Shown one piece after another: positions 1-10,143 of a stretch of DNA of 64,000 nt (position 1 is the stretch's first letter; every line of letters begins with the position of its first letter). Origin of the DNA: Verrucomicrobiia bacterium (GTDB taxonomy: Bacteria > Verrucomicrobiota > Verrucomicrobiia > Verrucomicrobiales > DEV007). The translations under genes were made by a program, and so were the position numbers. The stretch is from positions 124,001 through 188,000 of the forward strand of contig JAUIAH010000008.1 of NCBI GenBank assembly GCA_030425385.1, given 5' to 3'. The notes under the pieces were generated by a model, which saw only the letters and a list, made by a program, of their open reading frames with translations, made no database searches and was not told where the DNA came from.

Positions 1-376
1 CCTGAAGAAACCGCGGAAAGGATTCCTCTGCCGGCCCGAGAAAGATGACATCAGCATGAGCCGAAGCCTCCTCGGGCAAGGAAGTGACGTGGAGCCCGCC
101 CAAGATCACGCAAACGCCCTTTCGCCGGTAGGCATCCGCGATGGCATAGGCGCGAGAGGCATTCGTGATATAGACCTGAATCGCAACCAGGTCGGGCGCG
201 TCTTCAAGATCCAGACGCTGAACGTGCTGATCCACGATTTCAGCGTCGTCCTCATCAGGATCCAGGTAGGCGGCGAGGGTCGCTAATCCAAGCGGCGGAA
301 AGAGCGCGTATTTGATAGGACGCCAGAACGGACTCTCAGCCTCCGTGAGTGATGGCAAGATAAACTTGACTTTCAT
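1..376 (-). CDS. B12-binding radical SAM protein, N-terminal part (runs off the left edge)
   Basis: I translated this from the minus strand: it starts with ATG at 376 and stays open to base 1, giving about 125 residues. The protein begins MKVKFILPSLTEAESPFW, then has a Rossmann-like cobalamin-binding region: 'FPPLGLATLAAYL', an Asp-rich segment, and 'VILGGLHVTSLPEEA' followed by 'ADVIFLGPAEES'. This is the usual N-terminal half of B12-binding radical SAM enzymes; the CxxxCxxC iron-sulfur motif would lie beyond the window, so the reaction cannot be named. The start codon directly abuts a 31-bp palindrome (377-407) and has no Shine-Dalgarno sequence, so the message may be leaderless. It is divergent from an ABC exporter operon. 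The family call is fairly sure; the substrate is unknown. Confidence 0.75.
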   Translation of the reverse strand, partial: MKVKFILPSLTEAESPFWRPIKYALFPPLGLATLAAYLDPDEDDAEIVDQHVQRLDLEDAPDLVAIQVYITNASRAYAIADAYRRKGVCVILGGLHVTSLPEEASAHADVIFLGPAEESFPRFLQ

Positions 377-407
377 CAGAGTTACTTTGTATTGCAAAGT
401 AACTCTG
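377..407. promoter_or_regulatory. Perfect 13-bp inverted repeat, likely operator of a dimeric repressor
   Basis: The arms CAGAGTTACTTTG (377-389) and CAAAGTAACTCTG (395-407) are exact reverse complements with a 5-bp spacer TATTG. The element touches the minus-strand start codon at 376 and lies 75 bp before the plus-strand start at 483. A TTGACT at 366-371 (plus) and a TTGACA read from 411 to 406 (minus) are possible -35 boxes, so the palindrome would cover the core promoter of both divergent units. No repressor gene is in view. Confidence 0.7.
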
Positions 408-482
408 TCAATGCACTTGCGAATTTCTGAACGCCGACGATTTCCCTTACTCCTTCGTGGGATCTGTGAGAGGGTCTCGCCA

Positions 483-2168
483 ATGCGATGGATTTTATGG
501 ATCTGGATTCTCGCGGGACTCCCTACACTGGCCTGGGGAGATCCCGAACTAGAGGTGCGCGATGCGCGCTGGGGGTTTGATGGCAAGAAGCGCTTTGAGG
601 CATTCAATCTCCTCACGCTCCAGGTCCACAATCCGTCAAACGAGCCCTATCAAGGGTTCATACGCCTCAATCCAATCCTAGGTACGTCATCCGTGGGGCT
701 CGCGGAAGAACAGCGAATCAGTGTGGCACCTGGAGGAAGCCGTACCGTTCAATTCACCCCTTTCCTGAAACCGCATGGGGCCCACGACTGGGAAGTTCGT
801 TGGCAAGGAGGAAGCAATCGTCTCGCGCAGCTCCTCTCGGATCAGGACGCGAGTGGCCTTGCTACCGTCAAACTACGCATTGGGGAGCAATCCTCTGGAA
901 ACTTCGCGAGCTTTCCGCCCGAGCAGTTTCCGACGAATGTGAGTGCTACAAGCACCCTCGGCGCCTTGTTCGTGGGAGCCGATCCCCAATGGGGCGCAGC
1001 GCGCGCAGACACCTTTCTTCAATGGTTGCGGCGAGGCGGCCATTTGCATCTTTGTCAGGATGCAACCGGCGAGGACATCCGCTTCCAAGGCAGCTTGGCC
1101 GTTCTCAATGATTCCAATGTTAGGAGTCTTGGTCACGGAATCATCACGCGTCATGCGAAGCGTCTGCGCGATTTCTCCCGTAGTGACGCTATCGCCCTCA
1201 CACCAAGCACCACCCAAGCGCAATTGGGAGCCATCGCGCAGCCTCGGAATCAAGCCTTTCGTGGCTTTGGACTGACAACTCTCCCAGACATTCCTTGGCC
1301 TTGGATCTACGCAGGAGCCGTGCTCTACCTCTGTCTGGTCGGACCAGGACATTATTTCTTTGCTAGGAACAGCCGCCGAGACTATCGCCTCATTCTTTCT
1401 GCCCTTCTCCTACTTGTCGTGGGCTTCTCTTTCCTCTTCTCCTATGTCGGCCGACGCGGCTTTGGCGAAGCCGATCGCTGGGTGACCGGAGCAATCGCCA
1501 CTTCGCTAGATGACGGCACTTACGATGTTCATCAGTGGTCCCATGCCTTTGTGACTAAAGGTGCCAGCTATACCTTTCGCTATCCTAGCAAGCATCAACT
1601 CGTTGATGTCGATCACGAGGTTGAGCGTGTGCCGGGTATCCTCTTATCTGGTCCTGGCGGAGCCATGCAACTGGATCTCCCACGTTACAGCTCACGCAAT
1701 CTTGTGAGTCAGGCGCTGTTGAGAGGACCTGACATTGATGTCGAGCTGCATCAATGGACAGATCCGTTTGAAGGCCGTGTCGAAGCCAGCATTCGTACGG
1801 AAGTCATCATTCGGAAGGCTTACTGCGTTCAAGATGATACGCTTTATAGGATGGAATTGCAGGGCGCCAATCGCTGGGTTTCAGGGCAACCCATTCGCAA
1901 CTGGAAGACCTCTCATCGACATCCCAACCACGCTTCGTATCGCGACGCCCCGTGGGAGTCTCTGAACCACGACCTTCCCAATTGGCTCCTCGCTCGTCTA
2001 GGGCATGAACGCTCGAACGATCGAGATCCACACGGTAACGCCGAGATCTGGCTCCTTACCGATCTTCCCGAACAGTTCCGTCCCGCCTCGCCAACCTTTG
2101 AATCGTACCATGGTCAGGTGCTCTACCGCTTTCCCCTAGCTGCCGACCTTCTCGCCCCATTCAACTAG
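483..2168 (+). CDS. Exported/membrane protein with amidotransferase-like domain, first gene of ABC exporter operon
   Basis: A 561-residue protein, counted from ATG 483 because it gives a clear signal peptide (MRWILWIWILAGLPTLAWG); a longer in-frame upstream extension is open but lacks a signal. After the signal come a beta-rich extracytoplasmic domain and a segment with 'LGALFVGADPQWGAARADTFLQW' character, like the class I glutamine amidotransferase-like fold (no catalytic triad seen). Two hydrophobic helices follow at about 272-293 and 302-325, then a soluble C-terminal part. It ends 4 bp before an ABC ATPase gene, and proteins of this build often accompany ABC-2 exporters (GldG/DUF4350-like arrangements). 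The role in export is inferred from position only; no family was firmly recognised. Confidence 0.6.
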   Translation: MRWILWIWILAGLPTLAWGDPELEVRDARWGFDGKKRFEAFNLLTLQVHNPSNEPYQGFIRLNPILGTSSVGLAEEQRISVAPGGSRTVQFTPFLKPHGAHDWEVRWQGGSNRLAQLLSDQDASGLATVKLRIGEQSSGNFASFPPEQFPTNVSATSTLGALFVGADPQWGAARADTFLQWLRRGGHLHLCQDATGEDIRFQGSLAVLNDSNVRSLGHGIITRHAKRLRDFSRSDAIALTPSTTQAQLGAIAQPRNQAFRGFGLTTLPDIPWPWIYAGAVLYLCLVGPGHYFFARNSRRDYRLILSALLLLVVGFSFLFSYVGRRGFGEADRWVTGAIATSLDDGTYDVHQWSHAFVTKGASYTFRYPSKHQLVDVDHEVERVPGILLSGPGGAMQLDLPRYSSRNLVSQALLRGPDIDVELHQWTDPFEGRVEASIRTEVIIRKAYCVQDDTLYRMELQGANRWVSGQPIRNWKTSHRHPNHASYRDAPWESLNHDLPNWLLARLGHERSNDRDPHGNAEIWLLTDLPEQFRPASPTFESYHGQVLYRFPLAADLLAPFN

Positions 2169-2172
2169 CCCT

Positions 2173-3129
2173 ATGAGTGATTCCTCTTCCGTTTGCTGCC
2201 AGGTGAACCAACTCTCACATGCCTACAGTGGGCACCTTGCGGTGGACCGCGTGAGTTTTGAGATTGCACGGCAGTCGATTCATGGGTTCGTCGGACCCAA
2301 TGGTGCCGGCAAGACGACGACGCTGAAAGTGTTAGCCACTCTACAGAAGCCGCAATCGGGACAGGTATCCATCTTCGGCATGGACGTGGGTGAGAACTAC
2401 AAGGCGGTGCGCAAACGCATCGGCTACATGCAGGATCACTTCAGCATGTATCGCAAGATGACCGTCTTCGAGTACCTCGATTTCTTTGGAGCAGCCTACG
2501 GCATGAGCGCGGCTGAGCGCGACAAGACGATCACGGACATCCTCGCGTTGACAGACATGGATGGTCGGCGGCATTCCCTTATTTCTGGCCTTTCTCGCGG
2601 AATGCAGCAACGAGTGAGCCTGGCGCGTGCCTTGGTGCATGATCCTGATCTGCTTCTGCTAGATGAACCCGCTTCAGGGCTCGACCCTCGTGCACGGATC
2701 GAACTCATGGAGATTCTCAAAGAACTGTGCCAACTGGGAAAGACAATCTTCATCAGCTCTCACATTCTCACAGAACTCGCCTCCCTCTGCGACCATGTCA
2801 CCATCCTTGATCGCGGGCAGGTGAAATACACCGGCACCATGAAAGGGCTCGTCAAAGAGCAGAGCCAGGATGGCGTCTACAAGGTGGAACTAGAAGAAGC
2901 CAAGCCTGAAGTGGAAGCTGCCCTCCGGCAATTGCCTGGATTGGTGGATCTGCAAGTCGACGAGAGAGCCCCGATCTATCGAGTCGAACTGACCGCGAAT
3001 CCGGCCAATCCTCAACGCGTGGTCGAGACCGTCTTTGCCCATGGCGGCGCCCTCAAGGCGTTCCGCGAGGACATGAAAGAACTCAGTGAAGCGTTCATGG
3101 ATCTCACCCAGCCAGGCGTGCGCTCATGA
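2173..3129 (+). CDS. ABC transporter ATP-binding protein
   Basis: A 318-residue ATPase subunit. Visible motifs are Walker A GPNGAGKT (41-48), a Q-loop in YMQDHF (85-90), signature LSRGMQQ (140-146), Walker B LLLLDEP (160-166), a D-loop in SGLDPRAR, and the switch His in SSHIL (about 197). The C-terminal 90 residues form an accessory domain typical of CcmA/DrrA-like ABC-2 exporters. It starts 4 bp after the preceding stop and overlaps the next gene by 4 bp (ATGA), so translation is probably coupled to the permease. Motif conservation indicates an active ATPase; the exported substrate is unknown. Confidence 0.93.
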   Translation: MSDSSSVCCQVNQLSHAYSGHLAVDRVSFEIARQSIHGFVGPNGAGKTTTLKVLATLQKPQSGQVSIFGMDVGENYKAVRKRIGYMQDHFSMYRKMTVFEYLDFFGAAYGMSAAERDKTITDILALTDMDGRRHSLISGLSRGMQQRVSLARALVHDPDLLLLDEPASGLDPRARIELMEILKELCQLGKTIFISSHILTELASLCDHVTILDRGQVKYTGTMKGLVKEQSQDGVYKVELEEAKPEVEAALRQLPGLVDLQVDERAPIYRVELTANPANPQRVVETVFAHGGALKAFREDMKELSEAFMDLTQPGVRS

Positions 3130-4676
3130 ATCTTCAGGGATTGCTCGCGCTCTTCGTCCGATCCCTCCGAGAGGAGAATCGGCGGATCTCTACCTACGTG
3201 GTCCGGATTGCTCTCATCGGATTTATTCTTATCCTGATTGCCATCAACCACCAGGCGTCTCAATTCGGTGGTAGTGCACCCGGTCTTCGGGTCTTCCAGT
3301 CCGTGACCGTCTTCAACCTCGTCTTCATCGTGGTGCTAGGACTGGGCTATTTCTCATCGGCGATCACAGAAGAGAAAGAGGACGGGACCTTGGGGTTGCT
3401 CCGGATGACCGATCTTAATCCTCTCTCTATCTTGTTAGGCAAATCCACCAGCCGCCTGATCGGATTTCTCATGCTCCTCTTGGTGCAGGTGCCCTTTGTC
3501 CTGCTCTGTGTTGCCCTGGGCGGCGTGGGATGGCAACAGATCTTCAGTTGCTATCTCATTCTCCTGAGCTTCACCTTTCTGTTAGGCAATCTCGCTCTCA
3601 TCTTCTCCGTCATCTGTGCCAGGACCCCGGTTTCCGTGGCATGGACTCTGGCCGTGTTAATCCTCGTCTTCGGAGGTGTCTGGTTCCTCGGTAATCTACT
3701 CAACGAAGCTATTGATACCGACCTTGGCTTGAGCGCATTGGGAAATCTCATTTGGAAAGGCAATCCGATCAACAGCCTCATGGAAGTGTTCAAGCTCGGC
3801 TTCAACGACACCTTGGTCACGCAGCCGCTTTCTAACATCATCGCAGGTATTCTTTGCTTCTTCATCGCCTGGTCCGTCTTCGACCGCTACAACCAGGGCG
3901 AGGGGCGCGCGGCGAGCCCGGGACCGAAGAAGCCTCGCTGGGTTTCTTCTCAGGGATCCAGGCCTTCGACGAAGCCGCGCCCGCAAGGTCTCGCCATCAC
4001 TTGGCGAGAGTTCTACTACGAATGGGGTGGCACCGCACGACTCTGGCTCACCCTGACATTGATTCTTATCTTCAGTGGAGTCGCTTTGGGTATCGGATCT
4101 ATCCTGAGTCACAGCTCCCCTCCGAGAGAGGCTGTCGCTGGCACTTTCATCGCCATCGGATTGATGTGGGCTGGAATTCAGTGGATGGTCGAGATGGCCA
4201 CCGTCTTCAAGCATGAGCGGCGCAATCAAACGTGGTCAGCGCTGTCACTTTTACCCAAATCCATCCCTCGCATCGCCTACGAGAAAGTGCTCGCATGTCT
4301 CGTTGCCACTCTACCAGGAATCCTTGTCGCCGCATTCGGCTTCTTCATCATTGCCGATGAGATTCTCGATGGGTTTCGTTGGCAGAACGTGGATGAAATG
4401 CTGCTTGTATTTGCGCTGGGTCTTGGATGGTTTCTCTTTCTCTCGCATCTCATTGTCTATCTCTCCCTCTTTCTCAAATGGGGCGCGCTTCCCGTGAGCC
4501 TCGTCTGTGCCTTCATGGCGCAAATCCTCATCAGTATCCTCGGAGGGCTCGTCGCCTTTGGCATGCGCTCTCCAATGGGCATATTCACCGTGTGGATGAT
4601 CATGCTCTTCGGCGCCGCCACCGCCCTTCATGTGATGATCGGCATGCGTCTCGCCGCCTTAGCGGCGAAGGAGTGA
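3126..4676 (+). CDS. ABC-2 type exporter permease
   Basis: A 516-residue polytopic membrane protein with about a dozen hydrophobic helices, the first near residues 27-45. The segment 'AITEEKEDGTLGLLRMTDL' is the typical EExxGTL..L motif that follows TM2 in ABC-2 permeases. A basic cytoplasmic linker near residues 255-285 (rich in K, R, P) separates two membrane halves, suggesting two fused permease domains. It starts inside the ATPase gene through an ATGA overlap, so the two are stoichiometric partners. It ends 16 bp before the convergent AI-2E family gene. The substrate cannot be told from sequence. Confidence 0.88.
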   Translation: MNLQGLLALFVRSLREENRRISTYVVRIALIGFILILIAINHQASQFGGSAPGLRVFQSVTVFNLVFIVVLGLGYFSSAITEEKEDGTLGLLRMTDLNPLSILLGKSTSRLIGFLMLLLVQVPFVLLCVALGGVGWQQIFSCYLILLSFTFLLGNLALIFSVICARTPVSVAWTLAVLILVFGGVWFLGNLLNEAIDTDLGLSALGNLIWKGNPINSLMEVFKLGFNDTLVTQPLSNIIAGILCFFIAWSVFDRYNQGEGRAASPGPKKPRWVSSQGSRPSTKPRPQGLAITWREFYYEWGGTARLWLTLTLILIFSGVALGIGSILSHSSPPREAVAGTFIAIGLMWAGIQWMVEMATVFKHERRNQTWSALSLLPKSIPRIAYEKVLACLVATLPGILVAAFGFFIIADEILDGFRWQNVDEMLLVFALGLGWFLFLSHLIVYLSLFLKWGALPVSLVCAFMAQILISILGGLVAFGMRSPMGIFTVWMIMLFGAATALHVMIGMRLAALAAKE

Positions 4677-4692
4677 AGTGAATGCATCTGCG

Positions 4693-5949
4693 CTAGGCCT
4701 TGCTGCTCTCAGCCGCCTCGTCGTCTGGCTCGTCCTCCTCTTCCAACGCCATTTCGTGCTGAAATTTCATTTCCCAGATGTATCGCCGGAACAGGACTTT
4801 GATCGATGCCGTGAGAGGAACGGCTAGCAAGGAGCCCAGAAAGCCCCCAATCAGCATGCTCCAGAAAAGCACGGAGAAGATCACGGTGAGCGGATGCAGA
4901 CCCACGGAATTTCCCACGATCTTGGGTGCCGTGAGGAGGCTGTTGAGCTGCTGCGTGAAGGTGAAGATAGCCAGGACAATGAGCGGATAGATCCAGACTT
5001 GGTCAATACCGAAGATCTGATTGGCAGAATTATTGTAATGCCAGACGGAGATGGCAAGCGAGGGCACGAGGCACATGAGATTGCCAATGTAGGGAATCAA
5101 TCCTAGCAACGCCACAAAGACCCCTATCAGAATGGCATAGGGCATTTGAATAATGAGCAAGCAAACGGCCACGAGAAGGCCATCGATCATGCTGACGAGG
5201 AGTTGCCCCCGGAAGAAGGCGATGAGGTAGCCGTTGATTTCTTGCAACACGCCTACGACTTCATCTTTAAACTTGGAGGCGCGGAGTGGGATGTAATTGG
5301 ACCAGTTTCGTTTGATGACCTGGCTCTCTTTCAGGAAGAAGAAGAGGTAGATGGGCACGAGGAAGAACCCAATGACGTAGCCGAGGATGCCAAAACTCTT
5401 GCCGACAAATTCCCACGCTCGGCCTGCCAGTTCGGGAAATTTGTCCTTCAGCCAATCGTAGTTCTGAGGATCACGGAAGCCTTTCTCCGCCGCTTCCACC
5501 ATGGGACGAACCCAATCGTGATTGAGAAGCCCTCCTTCCCCTCGCAGATTGACCATGTACTGGCGGACACCCTCCGTGATAGTGCCGTCCTCAAATTTCT
5601 GCGCCAATTCTGCTGCCTGGCCCAGCGATGCGGGAATGACAGACGCTGCGAGAATGGCGAGGAAAGCCATGAAGCCAGAGAAGACGATGAGCACGGCTCG
5701 GAAACTCGGCACACCACGCCTCTCCAATTTCTTCACCAAGGGATCAAGCAGGTAAGCAATAATCCCAGCCACAGCCACCGGCACGAGTAGGGGCTGCAGG
5801 AAACTGAGCACCCGACCCGCCAGCAGGATGAGCCCGATGATGATCGCCCCAATGGTGACGATCGCGAAGAGGGTCGCCGCATTCCAGCACACCCGACGCT
5901 GCATGGGCGTCGGATAACTGCTAGGCGGGGCTTTCCGTTTCCGGGCCAT
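4693..5949 (-). CDS. AI-2E family transporter (UPF0118/PerM-like permease)
   Basis: A 418-residue inner-membrane protein. Two N-terminal helices ('LFAIVTIGAIIIGLILLAG' and 'PVAVAGIIAYLLDPLV') are followed by a long soluble amphipathic segment (about 110-190), then five or six more helices including 'LIGVFVALLGLIPYIGN' and 'SMLIGGFLGSLLAVPLTASI'. That order and the GxxPYxGN-like block are diagnostic of the AI-2 exporter/PerM family. The acidic tail (EEEDEPDDEAAE) is cytoplasmic. Family members move autoinducer-2, antiport Na+/H+ or have unknown roles; nothing here decides between these. It is monocistronic, convergent with the ABC operon and followed upstream by icd on the same strand with a 45-bp gap. 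Confidence 0.88.
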   Translation of the reverse strand: MARKRKAPPSSYPTPMQRRVCWNAATLFAIVTIGAIIIGLILLAGRVLSFLQPLLVPVAVAGIIAYLLDPLVKKLERRGVPSFRAVLIVFSGFMAFLAILAASVIPASLGQAAELAQKFEDGTITEGVRQYMVNLRGEGGLLNHDWVRPMVEAAEKGFRDPQNYDWLKDKFPELAGRAWEFVGKSFGILGYVIGFFLVPIYLFFFLKESQVIKRNWSNYIPLRASKFKDEVVGVLQEINGYLIAFFRGQLLVSMIDGLLVAVCLLIIQMPYAILIGVFVALLGLIPYIGNLMCLVPSLAISVWHYNNSANQIFGIDQVWIYPLIVLAIFTFTQQLNSLLTAPKIVGNSVGLHPLTVIFSVLFWSMLIGGFLGSLLAVPLTASIKVLFRRYIWEMKFQHEMALEEEDEPDDEAAESSKA

Positions 5950-5994
5950 GACAGAGGCTAATCAGACCTCTACCGAAACATCAAGCGCGTTTCG

Positions 5995-8223
<2,229 letters not shown>

Positions 8224-8490
8224 CTAGAATGCCGAGATAAGCCCAGCGAGGAGCGAGGTCAAAAGGCAATTCACCCCGGGCCAGAATCGCCTTGTGAACA
8301 AGTCTCGTCCAGGGAGGGAGAATCATGGACAGTTTCGTCCGTTTCGCACCACCGGGGAATTTCTTAGGATACAGGACTATCCCATGTGACGAAATTGCAA
8401 GGCACTATTCTCTGTAACATAACTACCTATTTATTAGGGAGTTAAACACGCGCATTGCGCGGTTTCATCACCGTATCAGAACCCGCTCAG

Positions 8491-8507
8491 CCCGCCTGGG
8501 AGGCGGG
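8491..8507. other. GC-rich hairpin in the icd/UGPase intergenic region
   Basis: Inverted repeat CCCGCC-TGGGA-GGCGGG, able to form a 6-bp all-GC stem. No T-tract follows on either strand, so it is not a classical intrinsic terminator. It sits between two divergent genes, where a regulatory or structural role is as likely. Confidence 0.4.
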
Positions 8508-8609
8508 ATTCCGCTCCTGGACAGGACCTTCTTCACCCCTGGGAATAGGTTGTGAATAACTTGGGAAGAACTGGGAAAAACCACCGCCTGTTTCCGGGGG
8601 ATTTGTTCA

Positions 8610-8621
8610 CATCACGTGATG
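8610..8621. promoter_or_regulatory. 12-bp perfect palindrome upstream of the UGPase gene
   Basis: CATCACGTGATG reads the same on both strands and contains the E-box-like core TCACGTGA. It lies 43 bp before the ATG at 8665, where a repressor or activator site would be expected. Function is not known; chance occurrence is possible for a single 12-mer. Confidence 0.35.
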
Positions 8622-8664
8622 GGATCGGCCTTGCCATCTGGGCATTCGGTGGGAACGAATCCCT

Positions 8665-10080
8665 ATGACAGGAAACGCCGCTCCCTTCAGGGCTCTCATG
8701 GAAGCCGATGGTCAATCAGAAGCCGCCATCCGTGCCTTCGAGGCCGCCTATGCCCAACTCCTCAGTGGAGAGACCGCCATGATCGGAGAAGAAACGATCA
8801 CGCCCGCGACGGATTTGCCCGAGCTCGACACCATCAAGACCAACGAACAGCCCTCCGCGGAAGAGGCAGCCAAGCTGGTGGACGCCACGGTGGTCATCAA
8901 GCTCAACGGCGGGCTCGGCACGGGCATGGGACTGGAGAAAGCCAAGTCGCTCCTTCCGGTCCGCGATGGTCAGACATTCCTCGATCTCATCGCCCGGCAG
9001 ATCCTTCAGCTCCGCCAAGCGCATGGCGACGCCCTCCGTTTCCTCCTCATGAGCAGCTTTGCCACGCGGGACGACACCGCGGCGGCGCTGCAGCCCTACA
9101 CGGATCGGCTGGGAACCGCGGAGACCCTCCAATTCATCCAAAGCCGCATTCCCAAAGTCGACGCGGCTACCCTGGCACCCGCCGAGTGCCCAGAGAATGC
9201 CGACATGGCCTGGTGCCCCCCTGGTCATGGGGACATCTACGCCTCTCTGTTAGGCTCAGGAAATCTTGATCGCTTGTTAGACGAAGGTGTGCGTTATGCC
9301 TTTGTCTCCAATTCCGACAACCTCGGAGCCACCCTCGACCTTGATCTCCTTCATCACTTCGCCCAGACAGGTGATGCCTTCCTCATGGAAGTGACGCGCC
9401 GCACGGCGGCAGACCGCAAGGGCGGCCACCTCGCTATTGACCGCCAATCCGGCCATTTGTTACTCCGTGAGTCGGCACAATGTGAGGAGGCCGACATGCC
9501 AGCTTTTCAGGACATCGATCGCCATCAGTATTTTAACACGAATAATCTCTGGCTCCGACTTGACCTCATCAAGGAGGCGCTCGATGCCCATGGTGGGTTG
9601 CTTCCCCTCCCCGTCATTCGCAATCAGAAAACCCTCAATCCGCGCGACAAGAGCACGCCAAAGGTGTTTCAGTTAGAAGTCGCCATGGGAGCAGCCATCG
9701 GCACGCTGGACAAGACCAGCGCCATCATCGTCGATCGCACACGCTTCGCCCCTGTTAAAACGACCGAAGACCTCTTCGCCCTCCGCTCCGACGCCTACAT
9801 CCTCACCGAAGACGAACGGCTGGAGCTGCACCCGGATCGCGCAGGCATCCCGCCCAACGTCGTCCTCGACAGCGCTCACTACAAACTGGTCGATCAGTTA
9901 GACCAGGCCATCCCACATGGCGTCCCCTCATTGCGCGAAGCACAGCGGCTCAAGGTCGTCGGCCCCGTCGTCTTCGCATCCGGCGTCACGATCCAAGGCG
10001 AGGTGACCTTTCAAAACGCTCAGGCCGAGCGTGCCACCGTTCCCGCTGGCATCTACAAGGATCAAATCGTGGATCTCTGA
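8665..10080 (+). CDS. UTP-glucose-1-phosphate uridylyltransferase, UDPGP (eukaryotic-type) family
   Basis: A 471-residue cytoplasmic nucleotidyltransferase. The nucleotide-binding loop appears as 'KLNGGLGTGMGLEKAKSLLPV' character around residues 79-98 (LNGGLGT...G..K), with 'WCPPGHGDIYASLLGSG', 'VSNSDNLGATLD' and 'NTNNLWLRLD' downstream, the standard blocks of the UDPGP family. It makes UDP-glucose from UTP and glucose 1-phosphate, feeding glycogen, polysaccharide or glycolipid synthesis; UDP-N-acetylhexosamine pyrophosphorylases share the fold, but the length and 'VDATVVIKLNGGLGT' fit UGPases better. It is monocistronic and divergent from icd. This is the eukaryote-like family, not GalU. Confidence 0.88.
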   Translation: MTGNAAPFRALMEADGQSEAAIRAFEAAYAQLLSGETAMIGEETITPATDLPELDTIKTNEQPSAEEAAKLVDATVVIKLNGGLGTGMGLEKAKSLLPVRDGQTFLDLIARQILQLRQAHGDALRFLLMSSFATRDDTAAALQPYTDRLGTAETLQFIQSRIPKVDAATLAPAECPENADMAWCPPGHGDIYASLLGSGNLDRLLDEGVRYAFVSNSDNLGATLDLDLLHHFAQTGDAFLMEVTRRTAADRKGGHLAIDRQSGHLLLRESAQCEEADMPAFQDIDRHQYFNTNNLWLRLDLIKEALDAHGGLLPLPVIRNQKTLNPRDKSTPKVFQLEVAMGAAIGTLDKTSAIIVDRTRFAPVKTTEDLFALRSDAYILTEDERLELHPDRAGIPPNVVLDSAHYKLVDQLDQAIPHGVPSLREAQRLKVVGPVVFASGVTIQGEVTFQNAQAERATVPAGIYKDQIVDL

Positions 10081-10143
10081 TCACGTCCATTTTTCCCGGG
10101 AAACTTGTAAGATCTCTTGCTGCCGGGCCTATACCTATGGTGT

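Noticed and set aside
3696..4229. 177-residue minus-strand frame
   Set aside because: Antisense to the ABC permease, no recognisable domain.
5146..5790. 214-residue plus-strand frame
   Set aside because: Lies wholly antisense to the AI-2E family gene and has random-looking composition; the opposite strand has clear family homology.
8535..8585. Possible DnaA-box-like words ('ttgtgaataac') suggesting a replication origin
   Set aside because: No second clear box, no dnaA or gyrB gene nearby; AT content is ordinary. Considered only a promoter-region feature.
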